A stretch of 64,000 bases of DNA from Treponema primitia ZAS-1. Its GTDB lineage: Bacteria > Spirochaetota > Spirochaetia > Treponematales > Breznakiellaceae. The DNA lies in contig NZ_AEEA01000025.1 in the NCBI RefSeq assembly GCF_000297095.1, forward strand, positions 1 through 64,000, given 5' to 3'. Positions 51,373 through 59,334 of the stretch are shown in pieces. Made by a program: the position numbers and the translations under genes. The notes under the pieces were generated by a model. The model was not told where the DNA came from and made no database searches. It saw only the letters and a list, made by a program, of their open reading frames with translations. Position 1 is the stretch's first letter. Each line of letters starts with the position of its first letter.

Positions 51373-52275
51373 ATGAAAAAATTCATCAAAAAATTTGTGA
51401 TATATACCTCCATTGTTGCAGGGGTACTGAGTTTTTCTATTGGAGCGACTTACTTTATAGTGTCAAGTGCAAGTTTTAATCTGCCAAGGGATAAAAACAT
51501 TTTGATCCTAGGGGATTCTCATACAGAACGGGCAATTAACGACCGTATTCTTACTAAATCCGTCAATCTGGCTGAAAGTGCGACCGCTTATCTGTATTCT
51601 TATGTCAAATTAAGAAAATTAATCAAAAATAACCCCCAAATTGATACGCTGCTGTTGTCTTTTCACAGCAGTGTTTTTCTAAATAACCAGGATTACAGAC
51701 GGACTATTTTAGATAATAGAATAGTAAGGTTTGTCCCAAAATATATTACATTGTTTGCCGCTGAGGAATTTGCTTTTTTTAGAAATAGAAAGGACTTTTA
51801 TTGGTCCATATTAAAATTGCCATTAAAAAACGTCAGAACTATTGCAAAATTTATTATACGCCGCAGAGTTAGCTATAAAGATCTATACATCGGCGGTTTT
51901 AAAAATTCGAATAGTAATAATATACCTAATGAAGATAGCGCAGAAGATCAAGAAAACGTGAAACATAAGGAGATAAACACGGAATTACAAATATCCCAAT
52001 ACTTGATGAAGATCATTGATCTGTGTGAGGAGAACGGCATAACCTTGGTTTTGATCAATACCCCTACGTATATGCCGGAAAAATATGGAAATCCGGAATT
52101 GGCCAGGTATTACTATCACCGTTATTTAGAAAACAGAGGTGTCCACTACCTCGATTATTCTGATTTCCCCTTGCCGGATTTTGGATACAGCGATATCGGG
52201 CACTTAAATCCAAAGGGTGCCGAGATATTCACCCGGTATCTTAACGACAATTACAATGAAGATGTGCTAAACTGA
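51373..52275 (+). CDS. SGNH-hydrolase-like O-acetyltransferase partner
   Basis: 300-residue protein with an N-terminal membrane anchor (VIYTSIVAGVLSFSIGATYFIV) and a lumenal SGNH fold: catalytic Ser in ILGDSHTERAIND, and the Asp-His pair in DIGHLNPKGAEIF. The start at ATG 51373 has GAGAGG upstream; a TTG at 51361 is in the end of the acyltransferase gene. It should take acetyl groups supplied by the MBOAT protein and pass them to an unknown surface polymer. AT-rich. Its last four codons and stop lie inside a 43-bp direct repeat. Confidence 0.82.
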   Translation: MKKFIKKFVIYTSIVAGVLSFSIGATYFIVSSASFNLPRDKNILILGDSHTERAINDRILTKSVNLAESATAYLYSYVKLRKLIKNNPQIDTLLLSFHSSVFLNNQDYRRTILDNRIVRFVPKYITLFAAEEFAFFRNRKDFYWSILKLPLKNVRTIAKFIIRRRVSYKDLYIGGFKNSNSNNIPNEDSAEDQENVKHKEINTELQISQYLMKIIDLCEENGITLVLINTPTYMPEKYGNPELARYYYHRYLENRGVHYLDYSDFPLPDFGYSDIGHLNPKGAEIFTRYLNDNYNEDVLN

Positions 52276-52303
52276 ATTTATGGACCATTCAGTAATATTC
52301 GGC
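52261..52303 (+). repeat. direct repeat, left copy, flanking the second toxin-antitoxin insert
   Basis: Forty-three bases that span the SGNH stop codon and continue as ATGGACCATTCA, the start codons of the HD gene found at 53273. The right copy is 53254-53296; 41 of 43 bases match, with the first 32 identical. Confidence 0.92.
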
Positions 52304-52313
52304 ATACGATTGA

Positions 52314-52372
52314 AATATATTGGCTAAAATGTTGACCAATATATTGACCAATAATACAAAATAGTGTAATAT
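52314..52372 (+). promoter_or_regulatory. promoter and operator of the second toxin-antitoxin pair
   Basis: TTGACC (52344-52349), 17 bases, TAATAT (52367-52372). Upstream and overlapping the -35 is a perfect 10-bp inverted repeat AATATATTGG (52314-52323) and CCAATATATT (52336-52345), plus a tandem TTGACCAATA at 52332 and 52344. This is the likely site where the antitoxin represses its own operon. Confidence 0.65.
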
Positions 52373-52388
52373 GGTTACGGAGGGTATT

Positions 52389-52673
52389 ATGGTAAATTTA
52401 ACACAGGATTTAAAGCCAATTTCATATGTAAAAGCCCATATTACGGAGGTTGTGGATTATGTTGGGGATTCAAGATCCCCTGTTGTAATTACACAAAATG
52501 GAGAAGCAAAGGCTGTTTTAATGGATATAGAAAGTTATGAAAAAACAATTCATGCAGTTGCTTTATCAAAATTATTACATTTAAGTGAAAAATCAGCAAT
52601 AGATGGAAAATTAATACCCCATGAGAAAGTAAAGGAAAGAATTGAAAAAACATTACGGCAGATAAAAAAATGA
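52389..52673 (+). CDS. Phd/YefM-family antitoxin, second module
   Basis: 94 residues from ATG 52389 (ACGGAGGG seven bases before). DLKPISYVKAHITEVVDYV and SPVVITQNGEAKAVLM repeat the Phd/YefM blocks of the antitoxin at 11666-11938; the basic C-terminal helix ends in KERIEKTLRQIKK. The stop overlaps the toxin start (ATGA). Both genes are strongly AT-rich relative to flanking core genes. Confidence 0.9.
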   Translation: MVNLTQDLKPISYVKAHITEVVDYVGDSRSPVVITQNGEAKAVLMDIESYEKTIHAVALSKLLHLSEKSAIDGKLIPHEKVKERIEKTLRQIKK

Positions 52674-52975
52674 GAAAAATAGAATGGACTCCCGATGGGG
52701 AAGATTCCTTCAATGAAATTATAGAATATTTTTATTTAAGAGCCGACGAAAATACTGCAAGGAAAATATTTAACAAAATTAATAAAGAAATAGAATTATT
52801 GCAAATTGATGAGATAAAAACAAAGGTATCCCCAGAATTAAAGGATATTGGAATAAATGATATTTATCAATTAACAATAAACCCATGGATAGTATATTAT
52901 AAAATAAATGAAGATAACAAAAAAATAAAAATATTATTAGTATTAGATGGTAGAAGGAATATAGAAAAATATTAA
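52670..52975 (+). CDS. ParE/RelE-family toxin, second module
   Basis: 101-residue paralogue of the toxin at 11326-11661, sharing LKDIGINDIYQL, NPWIVYYKI and LVLDGRRNIEKY. Coupled to the antitoxin by a four-base overlap. AT content is high. Immediately downstream the inserted segment continues with a fragment of an unrelated ATPase gene. Target is unknown. Confidence 0.88.
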   Translation: MRKIEWTPDGEDSFNEIIEYFYLRADENTARKIFNKINKEIELLQIDEIKTKVSPELKDIGINDIYQLTINPWIVYYKINEDNKKIKILLVLDGRRNIEKY

Positions 52976-53072
52976 TAGGTAAAGTAATAGATAATAAATT
53001 GTAAAAGCAATCGTACATCCCATAACCGGACTGCTGAAGTCACAAAGAGCCTCCTATTCATCACACCGTGTT

Positions 53073-53253
53073 TCATGGCGCCTCCAGCAAAAAGTCGATG
53101 ATATTCCGCAGCCGTATTCCCTCGTAATCAGTGGTGAAGGTCTTGTCCATGGTAAGGATGGTTTTCTCGTAGTTGTCCCGTATCAGAAGCAGGGGCTGCA
53201 ATTCCCGCTGACGAGTGGTTTCGTCCAACACGGATGGTTTTACAAGGGAAGTC
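53073..53253 (-). pseudogene. C-terminal remnant of a DUF4143-type AAA ATPase
   Basis: On the minus strand, from the repeat edge to a TGA at 53073-53075, a 58-codon open tail reads in part VLDETTRQRELQPLLLIRDN and YEGIRLRNIIDFLLEAP, closely resembling the C-terminal end of single-gene AAA ATPases with a DUF4143 domain. The rest of the gene, including the P-loop, is missing, cut off exactly at the right-hand direct repeat. GC is higher than in the toxin-antitoxin genes beside it. Confidence 0.8.
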
Positions 53254-53296
53254 GATGTGCTAAACTGAATTTATGGACCATTCAGCAATCTTCGGC
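53254..53296 (+). repeat. direct repeat, right copy
   Basis: Matches 52261-52303 in 41 of 43 bases. It includes GATGTGCTAAACTGA, which in the left copy is the end of the SGNH gene, followed by the true start codon of the HD gene (53273). The ancestral order was therefore SGNH gene then HD gene, four bases apart. Confidence 0.92.
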
Positions 53297-54535
53297 CCCC
53301 TTGTTTCCGCAGGCTATTCGGTAAGGCTTCATAGTTTCAGCGCCCTGGATTGCTATATGAGACTGGCCCCCTTGCCCTATACCCTGGCGGAAACCAGCGC
53401 CGATATTCCGGCATTGGCCCGGCTCCTGGAGGGGCTGCGTTTTCCCGGCGCGGATATCGCCGATGGGGCGGTGGATATGGATGGACAAAGCTGGTACTTC
53501 CGCTGTGTTGATCCCGATGATATCCGCCATCCGTCCTATACCTTATTATCCCTAACCCAGGATTGGAAAACCAAACGTTTCCGGGACCTCCTGGATATGT
53601 ACCCCCTGATCCGGGAACTACGGGACCAAGGCCGGGGCATCACCCCAAAAAACACCATCCCCGAGCCCGCCGTTTCCGCTCCCTGGTGGACCGGCCTTAC
53701 CCCCGGCGGCGATCGTTACCAGGCGCTCATGGACGCCGCGCTCATCCTGGCCCGGTACGGCAAGTACGAGGATTCCACCGTTGATCCACACACTCCACCC
53801 ATCGTCAAAATTCTGCGGCTCCTGGATACCCTTAAGCCGGGTCTTACGCCTAAACCTGAAGCGCAACGGCTCCTCCTAACAGGCATCCTGGTGTCCCCAC
53901 GTCCGGATCTGGGGCTGGAACTTCTCAAGGCCGCCGGTTTCATCCGGGAGTTTTGGCCGGAACTCGCTATTCTGGATGACGTGGATCACTCCAAAGAATT
54001 CCATCCCGAAGGCAATGTATGGAAGCACACCCTGGAAACCTTTCGATACCGGAAAACTGTAGGGCATGGCCCTAGTTCGGGAAATGGCCAAACGGCCCAT
54101 AATCATTCGGCCTACGATCTCCGTCTTTCCCTGGGGCTTTTGCTCCACGATGTAGGGAAGCCCCTGGCAGTCTCTTCCGGAAGCCGCCGTTTCGATGGTC
54201 ATGCAGAGTTGGGCGCCAGGGCGGCCCGGAAATTTCTGGAACGCCTGGAATTCGATCCCCCGCTTATCGAAGATATTTACTACCTGGTAAAAAACCATAT
54301 GCTCCCCGCGGCCTTGCCCAGGCTGCCCCTAATCAGAACCCAGGAAATTTTGGAATCCCCCCTGTTCCCTACCCTGCTGGAACTCTACCGCTGTGACGAG
54401 TCCTCGTCCTTCAAGGGCCTGGACGGCTACTATGAAAGCAGCGCCGCCTATCAGAGCTACCTGCGGAATCGCCGTAACCCATACCGGTCCGCAGACGGAA
54501 AAAAGATGGGAAAACGGAGCATCCGGGGATATTGA
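53273..54535 (+). CDS. HD-domain protein related to tRNA nucleotidyltransferase
   Basis: 420 residues. The middle and C-terminal parts match the CCA-adding enzyme/poly(A) polymerase tail with an HD domain: LLKAAGFIREFWPELAILDDVDHSKEFHPEGNVWKHTLETFRYR, LLLHDVGKPLAVSSGSRRFDGHAELGARAARKFL and LVKNHMLP. The N-terminal head (YSVRLHSFSALDCYMRLAP) lacks the GG/DxD catalytic motifs of a nucleotidyltransferase, so it probably does not add nucleotides; a phosphodiesterase-like activity is more likely. The start codon lies in the right-hand direct repeat, so its natural upstream sequence has been replaced by the inserted segment. Confidence 0.75.
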   Translation: MDHSAIFGPLVSAGYSVRLHSFSALDCYMRLAPLPYTLAETSADIPALARLLEGLRFPGADIADGAVDMDGQSWYFRCVDPDDIRHPSYTLLSLTQDWKTKRFRDLLDMYPLIRELRDQGRGITPKNTIPEPAVSAPWWTGLTPGGDRYQALMDAALILARYGKYEDSTVDPHTPPIVKILRLLDTLKPGLTPKPEAQRLLLTGILVSPRPDLGLELLKAAGFIREFWPELAILDDVDHSKEFHPEGNVWKHTLETFRYRKTVGHGPSSGNGQTAHNHSAYDLRLSLGLLLHDVGKPLAVSSGSRRFDGHAELGARAARKFLERLEFDPPLIEDIYYLVKNHMLPAALPRLPLIRTQEILESPLFPTLLELYRCDESSSFKGLDGYYESSAAYQSYLRNRRNPYRSADGKKMGKRSIRGY

Positions 54536-54597
54536 ATTATCACCCCCGGCTATATGGGAATTTATTAATGTAATCGACCGGATCTTTTCAAAATCAA

Positions 54598-56262
54598 TTA
54601 TTGAATTTTTGCAAGGTTCTTAGAAATACTGAATGCGTAATCGCCGATTTTTTCTATTTTTCGTACAAGATCAATATACAATAACTCCGCTTTAACATTA
54701 GCGCCGTTTTTAAGCCGTTTCTTAGCGATTTTCTTAAATTCCTTTCGAAGACTATCAATTTGAATTTCAAATTCCTTTGCTTCTTTTAATTCTTCTCCGG
54801 TCAAATGCCGGTTAATATGTACCGTAATGAAATCTAAAAACTTTTTGGTAATATCCGCATATGGTAAAAGACGTTCAAAATCGGCTTTTTCAAAGGATAT
54901 CTTCTTCTCAAGACTGCGTTTTAATAACATTGCAACGGTAAAACAATCATCCGTCATATTTTCAAGGTCGCTTACAATGGTGATCAACAAAGGGATATTG
55001 TTTTTTGTTTTTTTGTTTATAGATAATTCAGAGCATTTTAATAAATAGTTTGAGATCTCCTCTTTCATCTGATCGGCATAATTTTCCTGTTTTTCTAGTA
55101 TATCTATTTTTTTTTCAACGAATTGATCCGTTAAGTCTACAAATCCTTCCCTAAGAACTTTAAACATAGTATTTACGACCATTGTCATATCGGCTATTTC
55201 TTTCTCCACACGGATTATGTGCGCTTCTCCGCTGTCCTTTATACCGGACGAAATAAATTCAAGGTGATATTCACTGGGAATTTCTACGCTGTTATTGGCC
55301 TTGATAATTTTTTGGGTAAATAGGGCTATTTGTTTCACAAAGGGCAGGAAAATAATTGTAGAAAAAACGTTAAATACGGTATGGAACATTGCAATGTGAA
55401 TTCCTATTGATGATTCCACCGTTCCCGGTGTAATAAAATCGACCAGGGCAAGCAGGGGTTTAAAAAATAAGCAGGCGATTATGGTTCCGGAAACGTTAAA
55501 CAAAACATGTACCAACGCTGCGCGCCGTGCGTTTACCAATGCGCCGATTGAAGCAAGAGGAGCGTCTGTTGTGGTACCGATGTTGCTGCCCAACGTCAGT
55601 GCCGCGGCAAATTCCCAGGTGAGCAAGCCGTTATAGGCCATGGTAATAATTATTGCGGTTACCGCGCTTGATGAATTGACGATTGCGGTAACAACCGCTC
55701 CCACAAGGACGCCAATAAGCAGACCCTTTACACCTGAGCTTGCTATCCCCGATAAAAATACCTGCAAAGTATCGGTGTTTAAATCCGGTATAGCCTCAGA
55801 CAACCATTCCAGCCCTAAAAAAAGAAGCGAAAAACCCATGAGGGTTTCACCTAAATTTTCCAGGTGAAGGCGCTTTAGGGTTATTAAAAGAAAACCGATA
55901 CCAAATGCCGGAATCGCAAAGGCGGTGATGTTAAATTTAAACCCAATAAGTGAAACAATCCATGCCGTTCCGGTTGTTCCGATGTTTGCGCCGAAAATTA
56001 CCCCTATGGACTGTTCAAGGGTCAGAATTCCCGCATTGACAAAAGAAACGACCATGACCGTTGAGGCGCTTGAAGACTGAATGATAAGCGTAATAAGGGC
56101 GCCGGTTAAAACCGCCATCACACGGTTGTTTGTCATAAAGCTCAAAACACGGTGTAATGTTTGCCCGGCGCTTTTTTGAATACCGTCACTCATTAGCTTC
56201 ATGCCGTACAGCAAGAATCCCAAGCTGCCAAAAATTTGAAATATAATTGCTATTATTTTCAT
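54598..56262 (-). CDS. Na/Pi cotransporter family protein with PhoU-like tail
   Basis: 554 residues. Two Na_Pi_cotrans repeats of membrane segments occupy residues 1-310 (LLYGMKLMSDGIQKSAGQTLHRVLSFMTNNRVMAVLTGALITLIIQSSSASTVMVVSFVNAG, and the QSSSA repeat as NSSSAVTAI), followed by a helical PhoU-like cytoplasmic domain (about 340-554). Members import phosphate with sodium. The promoter upstream has TGGACA (56362-56367), a 16-base spacer and a perfect TATAAT (56340-56345). Stand-alone gene. Confidence 0.93.
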   Translation of the reverse strand: MKIIAIIFQIFGSLGFLLYGMKLMSDGIQKSAGQTLHRVLSFMTNNRVMAVLTGALITLIIQSSSASTVMVVSFVNAGILTLEQSIGVIFGANIGTTGTAWIVSLIGFKFNITAFAIPAFGIGFLLITLKRLHLENLGETLMGFSLLFLGLEWLSEAIPDLNTDTLQVFLSGIASSGVKGLLIGVLVGAVVTAIVNSSSAVTAIIITMAYNGLLTWEFAAALTLGSNIGTTTDAPLASIGALVNARRAALVHVLFNVSGTIIACLFFKPLLALVDFITPGTVESSIGIHIAMFHTVFNVFSTIIFLPFVKQIALFTQKIIKANNSVEIPSEYHLEFISSGIKDSGEAHIIRVEKEIADMTMVVNTMFKVLREGFVDLTDQFVEKKIDILEKQENYADQMKEEISNYLLKCSELSINKKTKNNIPLLITIVSDLENMTDDCFTVAMLLKRSLEKKISFEKADFERLLPYADITKKFLDFITVHINRHLTGEELKEAKEFEIQIDSLRKEFKKIAKKRLKNGANVKAELLYIDLVRKIEKIGDYAFSISKNLAKIQ

Positions 56263-56339
56263 AATTTATGGATTTCCTTCTAACAATTGTTTTTTAATTA
56301 ATTACATTAACTATTTTTTATTATTTCCATCTATGCCCT

Positions 56340-56367
56340 ATTATACTATTTTCTAATTCTTTGTCCA
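56340..56367 (-). promoter_or_regulatory. promoter of the Na/Pi cotransporter gene
   Basis: Minus strand TGGACA (56362-56367), 16-base spacer, consensus TATAAT (56340-56345), about 77 bases before the ATG. It lies directly after the stop of the mechanosensitive channel gene. Confidence 0.6.
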
Positions 56368-56369
56368 CC

Positions 56370-57887
56370 CTACTTCCCCGCTTCCGGAGGGGAATCAAAA
56401 ACTCGTTTACGCGAGGGAGTTTGAGGATCGGCGGAGGATTCAGGCGGCAGCCGTATCTGGTAAGCCGGCGCCGTCAGGCTTATCCCCGCCTCGGTGAACC
56501 CATCCTGCAGGTTTTGATACAGCTCCGAGTAGATGGCCGGTACTTTTTCTACCGCCTTGGTATATACATTGATCTGGTACCGGGCGTAATAATCATCCAG
56601 GGCGGTTTGTAATACATACGGACCGGGCTTTTCTTCTGTTAGAGCGGTCTTTTTTGCGGCGGCAAGGAGAATCTCGTGTACCTGGGGCCAGGGCACCGCA
56701 TAGCCCATGGTAACTTCCGCATGAAGGATCAGCCCTTCCTCGTTTTCTGTGGAGGAGGTATGGTAGTTTACGATTTTAGAGGACAGGACCATCAAATTAG
56801 GAAAAGTAACGTACTCATTCTTATGGGTGATAATCCTGGTAACCATGGCCGACTTCTCCACCACAAAGCCCACCGTATCGTTGAGCTGTATCCGGTCTCC
56901 GATTTTAAATGGCCGCATATAGGTAATCACCATCCCGGCTACCATGTTTCCAATGGCGGAGCTGGACCCCAGGGAAACGATGATACCCACAAATACGGAA
57001 ACTCCCTGGAAGGCATTAGACTCGGCCCCGGGAAGATAGGGATAAATAATGGCCACCATGAAGGCGTATAAAAGGATCCGTAAAATATTAAAGGTAGGCC
57101 TGGCCCAGTCGGCGTAGAAACCCGGTATCACCAGCCTTTCTTTTTCAATACGAAGGGCGAAAAATTTGAGAGTCTGAATTACATATCTGGTTATGATGAC
57201 GATAATTGCGATGGTAAAAACATTGGGAATATAACCGAGTATCCCAAGGCCGATGTCTTTAAGGGGGTTCAGAACATACCCGAATAATTTATCCGCTAGA
57301 TTTTTGGTCAGGGTAAACAGACTGAATACAATAGGAATGGTAAGGTACAGCTGAAAGGCGGTAACAATATATTTAGCTATTTTTAATAGGGTAAAAAGTA
57401 TGTTCAGTATCTGCTTGGTATCCATGATATGGAACTTTTTTACGGTCAGGGATTTAAAGTGTTTGCTCCCATAAATCGTAAGCTTTCCCTGAAACCACTT
57501 AAAAAAATACCAGATGAGCCGTATAAACAGGGCCTGGGCAATTATGATTGCCGCCGCAATTCCTAGGCGCATTAGGATATTCAGCTTAAAACCGTTATCC
57601 ACTTCGATGGCATTTTTTATATTCTCACCCAGTGTTTCTGCATTCCCGAGGATCCCCTTGTGGGATGCCGCATCCGGAACGGCAGTTCCTGCCGATGCCT
57701 CAGGTATCGTTTGATCCAGAATTATCCCCACGGCCGCCGCATCTTTGAGAGCGGCCTCGCCGTCCGCGACTGCTTCCGGGGGGGAATCTGCAGCCTCGGC
57801 AGAAGATTCCTCAGCCGCTGCGTTGAAGGGAAGCAGTAAAACTATCAGTGTTATACATAAACCAAATATATAGTTTCGAATCTTCAT
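56370..57887 (-). CDS. MscS-family mechanosensitive channel
   Basis: 505 residues with a cleavable signal peptide (YIFGLCITLIVLLLPFNAAAEE), a periplasmic Glu/Ala-rich arm, then four to five membrane segments and the MscS core: LGSSSAIGNMVAGMVITYMRPFKIGDRIQLNDTVGFV, the pore-lining helix and beta domain, and FPNLMVLSSKIVNYHTSS. The tail TPSRKRVFDSPPEAGK is short. The protein would protect the cell from hypo-osmotic shock. Longer than E. coli MscS (286) owing to N-terminal extension. Confidence 0.92.
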   Translation of the reverse strand: MKIRNYIFGLCITLIVLLLPFNAAAEESSAEAADSPPEAVADGEAALKDAAAVGIILDQTIPEASAGTAVPDAASHKGILGNAETLGENIKNAIEVDNGFKLNILMRLGIAAAIIIAQALFIRLIWYFFKWFQGKLTIYGSKHFKSLTVKKFHIMDTKQILNILFTLLKIAKYIVTAFQLYLTIPIVFSLFTLTKNLADKLFGYVLNPLKDIGLGILGYIPNVFTIAIIVIITRYVIQTLKFFALRIEKERLVIPGFYADWARPTFNILRILLYAFMVAIIYPYLPGAESNAFQGVSVFVGIIVSLGSSSAIGNMVAGMVITYMRPFKIGDRIQLNDTVGFVVEKSAMVTRIITHKNEYVTFPNLMVLSSKIVNYHTSSTENEEGLILHAEVTMGYAVPWPQVHEILLAAAKKTALTEEKPGPYVLQTALDDYYARYQINVYTKAVEKVPAIYSELYQNLQDGFTEAGISLTAPAYQIRLPPESSADPQTPSRKRVFDSPPEAGK

Positions 57888-57906
57888 AGCAGCCCCCTTT
57901 AGAAAA

Positions 57907-59211
57907 TTAACAGCAACTGGCTATGGCGCCTTCAAGAGCATCAAGTTGGGGTGAAATAGTTGCCATGGGATCAGTTTTTTTCCAGAGATTGGAAAATTTT
58001 TCCGGTATATCAAGTTGTTGGCCCGTGGCCTGCAAAACCAAATCGGCATGTTTTGCCGGATGCCCCGTGGCCAGGACCACCACATGGCCGTTAAACCCAG
58101 CGGTTTGGGATAAACGCCGGGCGGCGGCAAAGGCTACCGCACCGTGGGGATCCAGCAGGATATGATAGTCCTTCCAGGCCTTTTCCATAGCGGCTAAGGT
58201 TGTCCGGTCATCAATGGCATCGGGAAATACCATATTCCGCATTACCGCCGGAGCTTCCTTATAAAAAGATGCCAGCCTTTCATAGTTTGAGGGGACGCTT
58301 ACATCCAGGGCCGGTGAATTGGTCTGAATCAGTTTCCCCGGCTTAAAGTCCTTACCCTTGATATAGTCCCCAAAAGCATTATTAGCATTCATGGCGGCGA
58401 TGAAGCCGTTCACGGGCATTCCCATTTTCCAGGCATAGAGCCCGGCGATCAAATTGCCAAAATTCCCCGTGGGTACACTGAATATCAGCTCTCCCTTAAG
58501 GATTTTTTTCAGTTTGATAAAGGCATAAAAATAGTAGAAAACCTGAGGAAGAAGACGACCCGGATTAATCGCATTTGCGCAGGTAATCCCATACCGTTCC
58601 GCAAAAGGCCGGTCGTTTATAGCCTCAAGAATAAGACGCTGGCAGTCGTCAAAGGTACCCTTAATCTGAATGGGAATGACATTACCGCCATTGGTGATAT
58701 AGGACTTGGGGTCCAAACCCCGGACCGGACCGGAAGGATAGAGTATAACCGAAATCATACCCTTACGTTGGGAAAAGGCATGGGCTATGCTGACCCCCGT
58801 ATCCTGTCTGGCCGCAGAGAGTATCATGGCCCGCTGGTCGTTTTTAAGGAGCTCCTCCATAACCGCCGCTAAAAAAGCAATGCCATAATCTTTAAAGACG
58901 CCGGTAGGTCCGTTACAAAGGGTTAAAACGGAAAAATTATCGTCCAGTTGCTTTAGCTCCGGTTCAAAATCAAAGGCGCTTTCCGCTACCCGGGCCGCAG
59001 ACAAGGGGTTTAGCTCCCCCTGCAGCAGGGCTGGCGCCACCGTGGCGACCAATTCCGGATAGCTGGTCTCGGTATCCATATAGAGAACATACTGCCGCAT
59101 ATCTAATACTGAAGCGGGAACATACAGCCCGCCGTCCATGGGGAGACATTGAAGAATTGCATCTTTAAAAGAAACCAGGGGATCATTTGACCGGGTAGAC
59201 CTAAACTGCAT
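57907..59211 (-). CDS. thrC: threonine synthase
   Basis: PLP enzyme converting O-phosphohomoserine to threonine. 434 residues from the ATG at 59209-59211, six bases after AGAGG; the ATG at 59217 abuts that motif and is less likely. Opening STRSNDPLVSFKDAILQCLPMDGGLYVP and the PLP lysine in NGPTGVFKDYGIAFL and the phosphate loop VPTGNFGN are as in ThrC. The usual SGDTG signature appears changed, as SAARQDTG. The gene has little space to the MscS gene downstream (19 bases) and may share its transcript. Confidence 0.9.
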   Translation of the reverse strand: MQFRSTRSNDPLVSFKDAILQCLPMDGGLYVPASVLDMRQYVLYMDTETSYPELVATVAPALLQGELNPLSAARVAESAFDFEPELKQLDDNFSVLTLCNGPTGVFKDYGIAFLAAVMEELLKNDQRAMILSAARQDTGVSIAHAFSQRKGMISVILYPSGPVRGLDPKSYITNGGNVIPIQIKGTFDDCQRLILEAINDRPFAERYGITCANAINPGRLLPQVFYYFYAFIKLKKILKGELIFSVPTGNFGNLIAGLYAWKMGMPVNGFIAAMNANNAFGDYIKGKDFKPGKLIQTNSPALDVSVPSNYERLASFYKEAPAVMRNMVFPDAIDDRTTLAAMEKAWKDYHILLDPHGAVAFAAARRLSQTAGFNGHVVVLATGHPAKHADLVLQATGQQLDIPEKFSNLWKKTDPMATISPQLDALEGAIASCC

Positions 59212-59276
59212 GGACATCCTCTATATTCATAGTTTACTCTCCATAATACACATGGGCAAGGGGACAAAAAGCAGCA

Positions 59277-59305
59277 TTGATTTACCGGGTAACCGGGGTT
59301 AGAAT
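59277..59305 (+). promoter_or_regulatory. promoter of the mannitol dehydrogenase operon
   Basis: TTGATT (59277-59282), 17-base spacer, TAGAAT (59300-59305). The spacer holds a near-tandem ACCGGGT and AACCGGGG that could be a regulator site. The ATG follows about 30 bases later. Confidence 0.5.
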
Positions 59306-59334
59306 AGTAATTATTTCTACGGAAAGGGCGTATT

